Of a stretch of 64,000 nucleotides of DNA, positions 58,475 through 64,000 are shown piece after piece (the stretch's first letter is position 1; every line of letters starts with the position of its first letter). The stretch comes from Girardinichthys multiradiatus (lineage: Eukaryota > Chordata > Actinopteri > Cyprinodontiformes > Goodeidae), in assembly GCF_021462225.1 (NCBI RefSeq), contig NC_061802.1:7459859-7523858 (forward strand), in the 5' to 3' direction. The notes under the pieces are model-generated. The model was not told the origin of the DNA, did no database searches, and worked only from the letters and a program-made list of their open reading frames with translations. Both the position numbers and the translations under genes were made by a program.

Positions 58475-59520
58475 CAGTGGCTTTCGAAAGTCAAAACAGG
58501 CATGTTAAAGTCCTAGGCATTTGTGACATGAAAAGTAAAACCGTGAAAACTTATTTAAAACCTTTTCCACCTTTAATCTAACATATATGTATATGGACAG
58601 AGAGAGCTGTATATATATATATATATATTCCAACTGATAACATGTTTTCGGTCAAACTGTGAGGACAGCTCTCATCCACAGCCCTCCTCAAGTCACTCAG
58701 CAGTCAAACTGATTGGCATTTAAAACTTTTCATAATTTCTTCAACCTCAAAAAAAAAAAAAAAAAATCATCAAAGAAAGGCATTCCCAGATTCTCATGCT
58801 GCCATCGTCTTGTTTCACTGTGGGTGTTTTGTTCTTTAGGCTGTTTGTTGGTCCAGACATACCTTTTAGAATTATGATCCAGAAATATGAGTATTGTTTC
58901 AACAGAATACATTCTACCTCAAGCTTTTAGAGCATTTTGGCCTCTTGGCAGACTCTTTGTCCAACTTCTGTTCTAACTTGTCTGTTTAGGTAAACTTACA
59001 GTTTTTATAACATCACTCCTGTCCCAAATTTAATCAAATTATTGATGACTGTTTTCACTATGAAATGTTTTATGAATGCAATGAAATCTGTTGTATTCTT
59101 GTCCTGATTGATACTTTTAAACATTATGGTCCATTTTATCCTTGGTAACCTCTGTAAACTACATCTGTAAACTATGATTCAAATGAACAAATGTCAGGAA
59201 AGTCTTACTAGGACAACTGAAGTTTATTTCAAATTATTTGTATTTACTGATGACAAGAAGACTGAATGCTAAAACTGAATCAAAAGGTATATAAAAGAAA
59301 CTGTTTGCCTAAGGGTATATGTTGCAAGGTTAATGCCACTTTTTTATCTTTTACATTTCCTCCCTAACAAGCTTTGTTTTTCAGTTGTTGTGAAAGGTAT
59401 TAGTATTGTTAAGGATATATCTAATACTTCATGTAGAAAACAATTTGAAATTATTTATCAGGGTTTCATTTTTGTATCACCAAAAGCCTGGCAACATTTG
59501 TCAAGGTGTGCACAGTTTTG
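58475..59520 (-). mobile_element. Decayed Tc1-type element, both ends present
   Basis: The left end CAGTGGCTTTCGAAAGTC is preceded by TA (58473-58474). The right end is near 59520, with GGCAACATTTGTCAAGGTGT shared with the family. The minus strand keeps one informative frame, 58912-58730, reading FLDHNSKRYVWTNK and then a frameless KHGGGSIM equivalent (SETRRWQHENLGM is the shifted form). An internal TA run lies at 58612-58629 and an A-run at 58749-58767. The HTH is not readable. Confidence 0.7.
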
Positions 59521-60689
59521 AGCTGCCTTCTATAAATAATGCACAAAACAAAATCATCCATCCTTACTATAGTGATTATAATTTTGGGGTATGGATGGTA
59601 TAAAAGGAGATACCTAGTTTGAAATGACAAGTTGAGGTGAATTTAAGAAACCTATGGTGGATTTTGAGCCAGAGCAACATTTGGACAAGCCCTTTGACAA
59701 GCCCCCTGTATGATTTCCCTTGACCATAGAATTTTAAAACTATAAATAGAAATGTCAGAATTGCAGAGAAATCAAAGCATAGCTGACTAAACTGAATGTG
59801 CCTGAAATGGAAATGTTGCCCGATGAGTGGATGAACAGCAGGAATGCACAAAAGAGGGTGATGACAGGCAGGAACTGAGAGGAGGTTTTGGGTGCAAAAA
59901 CAGGCTTTAGCTTGCTTGGTCAGCATCGTGTTGTTCTCCATTTCTATGTCACTAATCATTTTACCAATCACGCAACTATTGCAAATTTTATTCTGCCTTA
60001 GTAGTTGTGCTAATATTCTCAAAGTGACACAAATAGAAAAAAAAAATAATCACACAAAAAGATAAATTCACTGCTTCATTCCTGAAATCCTTGCTCTCCT
60101 TTGTGCCCTTTTAGTCTTACTTGTGTGCCTGTGAAAAGATGAGGAGAGAGGCGCCCCGATATGCTGGTAGACTTTCACAAACAAAGACTGTGCTATCGCC
60201 CTCAGTGTTGACGCCACAAGGTCCAGAGTTGTCAAAAGTATCTGACCTCCATCTCTGTAAGATAACGCAGCAGAACACACAGCTGGAGGAGAGAAAAGTA
60301 AGAAAAGTGGATATAGATCAAAAGCGTGCTCAAACAAACTCGACTGGCGTCAGCCGCGGTGCACAATAAAGAACAATGTCGCCCTGGCAACACTGGCTCA
60401 TCTTCCCATCTTCTCTCAGTCCCTAGATTTGGTAAAATTATATGCCATGACACCCCAATCAATACATTGTATGATAGTTGACTTTTAGACAACCAGTCTT
60501 ATTTTGAGAACAACAAAGTCTTATAAAACAGTAACTGGTAAAACAGTTGTAGAAATCTACCGGTATAATATTCATGCTTTTAAAATAATGTCACTCCTTG
60601 CTTCTCCTTTATAATCCCCCAGCACAAGGTTTCTTATGTATTTTTGCTGTATGAACAGATATAAGTAAAACAAAACTGGATTTAAAAGG
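59521..60689. other. No recognisable gene; 3' flank of the dmrt2-type exon
   Basis: Frames at 59576-60022 and 60068-60492 exist on both strands, but none carries a recognised domain or clean splice context. Confidence 0.45.
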
Positions 60690-60926
60690 TTTTTATTGCA
60701 CTGAAAAGGAGGATAAAGAAACACATCTTATGCACTGCATCCAAAGCAGTCTTTTACATGAAAATAGAGTAATGAAAAATATTTATCTGTCAGTGTTAAG
60801 CTTTATGTAATATTTGAAAAATTACAAAAATATTTTTATGAAAATTTAAATAATGCAAGTGTGTTGCTGTTATTATATTTATAGCTTTAAATCTAAGTTG
60901 ACATATAACTAAGTGCACTTTGCCTG
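60690..60926 (-). other. Candidate 3' UTR with AATAAA
   Basis: On the minus strand, 230 nt after the stop codon of the dmrt2-type exon, AATAAA occurs at 60697-60692. This gives a short, AT-rich UTR. Other A/T-rich stretches could also hold the real poly(A) site. Confidence 0.45.
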
Positions 60927-61774
60927 TCAGGCTCTCAGCAGAGCTTCTACAGAAAAAGGCAACGGCCTCACGGTAGGAGTCCTCACCGAGTCATGATGAG
61001 AGCCCTCATAAAAGTCTGTAAGAGGACCTGCCTTGGTGGGACCAGTGTCTGCATTCCAGCCTCTTCCTGCTAAAAGTCTGGCATCAAAAGTCTTGCTGTG
61101 TGCCGGGACATCTCTCTCACTTAGAACAGGCAGATCTGATCCAAAAGTCGAGAGTCTGGCTGTTGAAAAGTCATCAAAGTCGGTTGTTTCTGTTTGTTTT
61201 AATGTAGGTTTGACAAAGCAAACACATGGCACAGTGTTAACATCAGTTTTGAGTCTTTTCTGTGATGGTGGGGGTGTTAGCTCTGGCTTGTTTCTCTTCC
61301 CACAGTCTCTCCAACCAATCTGCGCCTCCTTATCCTCTCCGGGCCGCACTGAGCTTGGACTTAACAAAAAGCCATTACAGTCACCTCCTGTGGAGCACCT
61401 ACTCTTAAGGTGGAAGAAGTCATAAAACTGGAGGCCACAGTCACAGAGCTGCTTACATTTATATACAGGCACACAGCTGGATGTCCCTGCAGAGGAAGAG
61501 TCCTCGTTGGGGGAGCAGCAGCGGAGGTATGGGGAGACGGGAAGAGTTGGAGGATGAAGTATGGGTATGAGAGCGGACGGAGAGAAAGAAACTTCGCTCT
61601 GCAGCTCTCTCTGTCCAAACCCGCGCTGCAGCATCATGTTCTCCAGCTCTTTGTCTGCAAAGGCTCGTCTCTTCCTCATGCGGGCGGTGATGGAGGGGCA
61701 GTGAAAGTGAGTTTGGTGATGCTGCTTCAACCAACTGGACACACCGTCCTCTGGCGGCGTTAGAGGTTTTGACC
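60927..61774 (-). CDS. dmrt2: DMRT2-type transcription factor, terminal coding exon
   Basis: The reading frame on the minus strand has no stop for about 280 residues. The first part carries the basic block RMRKRRAFADKELENMMLQR (about 61679-61620), which I recognise as the conserved segment C-terminal of the DM domain in DMRT2 proteins. The middle is Cys/Pro/Ser-rich and poorly conserved. The protein ends RPLPFSVEALLRA (stop at 60927-60929). PFSVEALL resembles an Eh1 motif, which recruits Groucho/TLE corepressors. The upstream sequence GCTTTGCTCCCATGTTCAG, just before 61774, is a good splice acceptor, and no ATG start fits, so this is a 3' exon. DM-domain exons were not found between 61775 and 64000. 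DMRT2 acts in somite and left-right patterning in fish. The divergent middle would fit the fish-specific paralogue dmrt2b, but dmrt2a cannot be excluded: no dmrt1 or dmrt3 is in view. Confidence 0.72.
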
Positions 61775-62099
61775 CTGAACATGGGAGCAAAGCCACATCC
61801 TGTTGTTACAAATCCATTATGTAAATAAGCAAAATGTTCCATGTAATCAGTTTGTGTTTCAATACTTTATTCTTTGTTAGTTTAATCAGGCGGTTGGTTA
61901 GTGTTGTCATTTTTACTTGCAGAGAGTATAGGAAGAGCTGGAGCTTGCCTCCCGAATGCCCCTACTGTTGTTGATATTTGCTCACTTAACATATTTTAAT
62001 GTCACAATAACCATTGTAGAGTGTAGTTTTAAGTATTCTGATATAATATGCTCTGCATCAGTATTAAGTATGTTTAATCAGTATAAAAATAAAGAAGTC
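61775..62099. other. Putative intron of the dmrt2-type gene
   Basis: Begins with the acceptor at 61775-61776 (AG on the minus strand). No DM-domain exon is recognisable before the Tc1 relic. Confidence 0.5.
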
Positions 62100-63050
62100 A
62101 AAAGGTTTCTTAGTTTCAATTTTATTACATAGTAACCAATACAAAGTTTAGTATACATAAAATCAGCTATTTTGAAAAACTATTTCATAGACTGTATAGT
62201 AAAGTGTGCATATGTGTTCAGCCTTTCTGTGTCAATACTTTGTAGGATGATCTTTTACTGCAATTACAGCTGTGCACATCCACAAACTGAAATGTTTGCC
62301 TATTCTTCTTTGTGAAATAGCTTAAGTTCAGTTAGAATTAGTGGAGAAAGTCTGGGCTTCAGTTAAGCCTGGAAACAATTTAAAGTGGTCTGGTCTTTAA
62401 CTGGGCCAGTCTAACACACGAGTATGCTTTGATCTATATCATGCCATAGTAACTCTTTCTGTATGTTTAGGTTCATTGTTCTACTGTAAACTGAAACTCT
62501 CCACCAGTCTCAAGTCTGTCTCAAGTCGCTACCAGGTTTTTTTTCTCTGCACTGTATTTAGCTCCATCTGATTGAACAGTGCTCTGTAATATGTTCAAAG
62601 CTCAGAAAATTGTTTTATAAGCTAACTTTGATTTAAACTTCTCTAAAGCTTTATCTCTGACCTGTCTGGTTAGTTCCTTGGTCTTCATGGTGCTGTTTGG
62701 TTACTAATGTTCTGTAGCAAACCTCTGAGGCCTTCAATAAACAACTGCATTGTTCCTGAGATTGATTTACACACTGATGGACTCCATTTACTTTTTAGGG
62801 GCCTTCTGACTATAATAGATTGGACTGCATTTTATATAGGGGTATCAGATTAAATGAGGCCAAATAAAAAGGTATCCATCACTTTTGAGAAATGTATTTG
62901 TAAAAAACATAAAACCTTTCGTTTTCCTTTCACTTTATGGTTATGCAGTACTTTGATTTTATCCATCTCATCAAATTACAATAAGGTGCATCAAAGTTTG
63001 TGGTTGGAACCTGAGAAATTGTCAAAACATTTAAGGGGCATTATAGAGTA
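62100..63050 (-). mobile_element. Decayed Tc1-type element in the putative dmrt2 intron
   Basis: Minus-strand relic with phrases of a fish Tc1 family: ACTGCAATTACAGCTG (62259-62274, end of transposase), AAACTTCTCTAAAGCTTTAT and CCTGTCTGGTTAGTTCCTTG (HTH region, 62636-62681), then CAAACCTCTGAGGCCTTCAA and GGGGTATCAGATTAAATGAG from the leader. The central catalytic part is shortened. The right end is near 63050. Confidence 0.72.
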
Positions 63051-63924
63051 GGAACAACCCTAGGAATTAAGACTCAGCCTGAAAGGGCTAGAAAAATGCA
63101 AACAAAGCCTCCAGCAGGCGTTGGCGGAAAACCACCAGGCATTGTTACACATTAAGAATTACTTTAATGGCCTCAATATAGTGTATAAACTATTCAATTG
63201 ACAATCTTGGGTTTTGACCGCTGAAGTTAAAAAAAAGAACAAGAATTTTAATGCAGTTGAAATTACAGAACCTGATGATGTTGGGTTTGTGCTAGTGTTG
63301 TATCATACGTGTGTAATGAAGTATAGACAATTATTGATCCTGCTTTAACTTCTGTTTATGTAACCCACTGAAAGGAATGGCACATTTTTAAGATTTTACT
63401 CCAAACCACAAAAAAACAACAAAAAAAACAGCAACTTTCTAACAAAATCCATGAGAAAAGAAAAATGTGAATAAGTAATGGGATGTTAATTATACTTTAC
63501 CCTGCGGGTGGCTCTTAGTCACAATGCATGAGTCAACTGCTCTGGTAAAACAATGATATGCTGTTCTCCTCAACGGAGCTGAGCACTTGACCCCCTTTTT
63601 ACCCTAAGAGGAATGAACAAGAATCAGACATTTGGACATAATTATATTTTACAAAGACACCCTAATTGTCCACCCAGGGCCAATAAGGATGAGTAATTCA
63701 TTATTTAAGACATTATTCATTATTTTGGATTTGATATATATATATATATATATATACATGTGTGTGTGTGTGTTAAAAATTGCATTTATAACATCGATCT
63801 ATTGAATAAATTACAGTTGAATATATGTACACATACATACATATGTTTGGATATGTCTATGTGATTGCTTTGGATTGGATTAGATGATCTGATTATATAC
63901 TTTTGGATTTGCATCAAACTTCTT
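63051..63924. other. No recognisable feature; one microsatellite
   Basis: AT-rich. (TA)n at 63734-63756 is followed by (TG)n at 63758-63773. Confidence 0.55.
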
Positions 63925-63985
63925 TGTCCAGTAAAGTGTCTTGAAATGACATTTGTTCCGAATTGGCTTTATATTATTTTAGTTG
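63925..63985 (+). mobile_element. L2-like 3' tail relic
   Basis: GTAAAGTGTCTTGAAATGAC and TTGTTCCGAATTGGCTTTAT are decayed forms of the L2 terminal block ...GTGCCTTGAGACAACATGTGT. Only the tail remains. Confidence 0.55.
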
Positions 63986-64000
63986 AGATGTAGTTTATAA

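Noticed and set aside
59576..60022. 148-residue minus-strand frame near the dmrt2-type exon
   Set aside because: Hydrophobic but without a recognised domain. It lies downstream of the exon's probable poly(A) site and is most likely chance.
61033..61763. Plus-strand frames opposite the dmrt2-type exon (130 and 117 residues)
   Set aside because: Antisense shadows; only the minus strand shows the conserved DMRT2 block and splice acceptor.

Overview
The window is vertebrate DNA, almost certainly from a teleost fish and probably a percomorph (possibly cyprinodontiform). The evidence is the repeats: a Rex3-type RTE retrotransposon, L2-clade LINEs whose 3' ends carry the '...GGCGCTATATAAATAAACTGAATTG' type of tail, CR1/Rex1-like LINEs, very many Tc1/mariner copies, a hAT deletion derivative, tRNA-derived SINEs and two solo LTRs. 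The sequence is AT-rich and gene-poor. I see no bacterial operon logic, no CRISPR array and no functional tRNA or rRNA gene.

The only convincing host coding sequence is one exon on the minus strand (60927-61774). It reads as the terminal exon of a DMRT2-type doublesex/mab-3 transcription factor. It has the conserved block KRRAFADKELENMML, a C-terminal Groucho-type motif PFSVEALL, an upstream splice acceptor and a downstream AATAAA. The DM-domain exon must lie beyond the right edge. The intron visible to 64000 holds a decayed Tc1 element.

Layout. 1-2790: Rex3 on the minus strand, running off the left edge. 2885-3482: decayed Tc1. 4543-4905: Rex3 3' fragment. 5305-6604: nearly complete Tc1-type element with TA duplications and 31-bp TIRs. 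7563-13648: cluster of L2 LINE pieces in both orientations, with a young Tc1 (11219-12769) nested inside. 13649-15628: pogo-like and two Tc1 remnants. 17697-18055: CR1/Rex1-like fragment. 18262-19859: the best-preserved Tc1 transposase in the window. 21530-23160: decayed LINE split by a solo LTR. 23330-31945: low-density region with SINEs, L2 3' fragments and decayed Tc1 pieces. 34340-36250: Tc1 split by a LINE. 37883-43545: Tc1 relics and an L2 tail. 45655-50930: an old L2 broken by four nested insertions (SINE, solo LTR, antisense L2, hAT). 51385-54609: more LINE fragments. 57085-59520: two relics of one Tc1 family. 60690-61774: dmrt2-type exon and its 3' UTR. 62100-63050: Tc1 relic. 63925-63985: L2 tail.

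None of the mobile elements looks autonomous: every transposase or reverse transcriptase seen has frameshifts, stops or deletions. The elements do serve as a relative dating system. Target-site duplications and an uninterrupted paralogous site at 47976 allow insertion order to be read directly. I did not find a novel biological system. The most unusual observation is a 32-nt exact antisense match to a second Tc1 family, sitting as a frame-shifting insertion inside the transposase of the 5305-6604 element.
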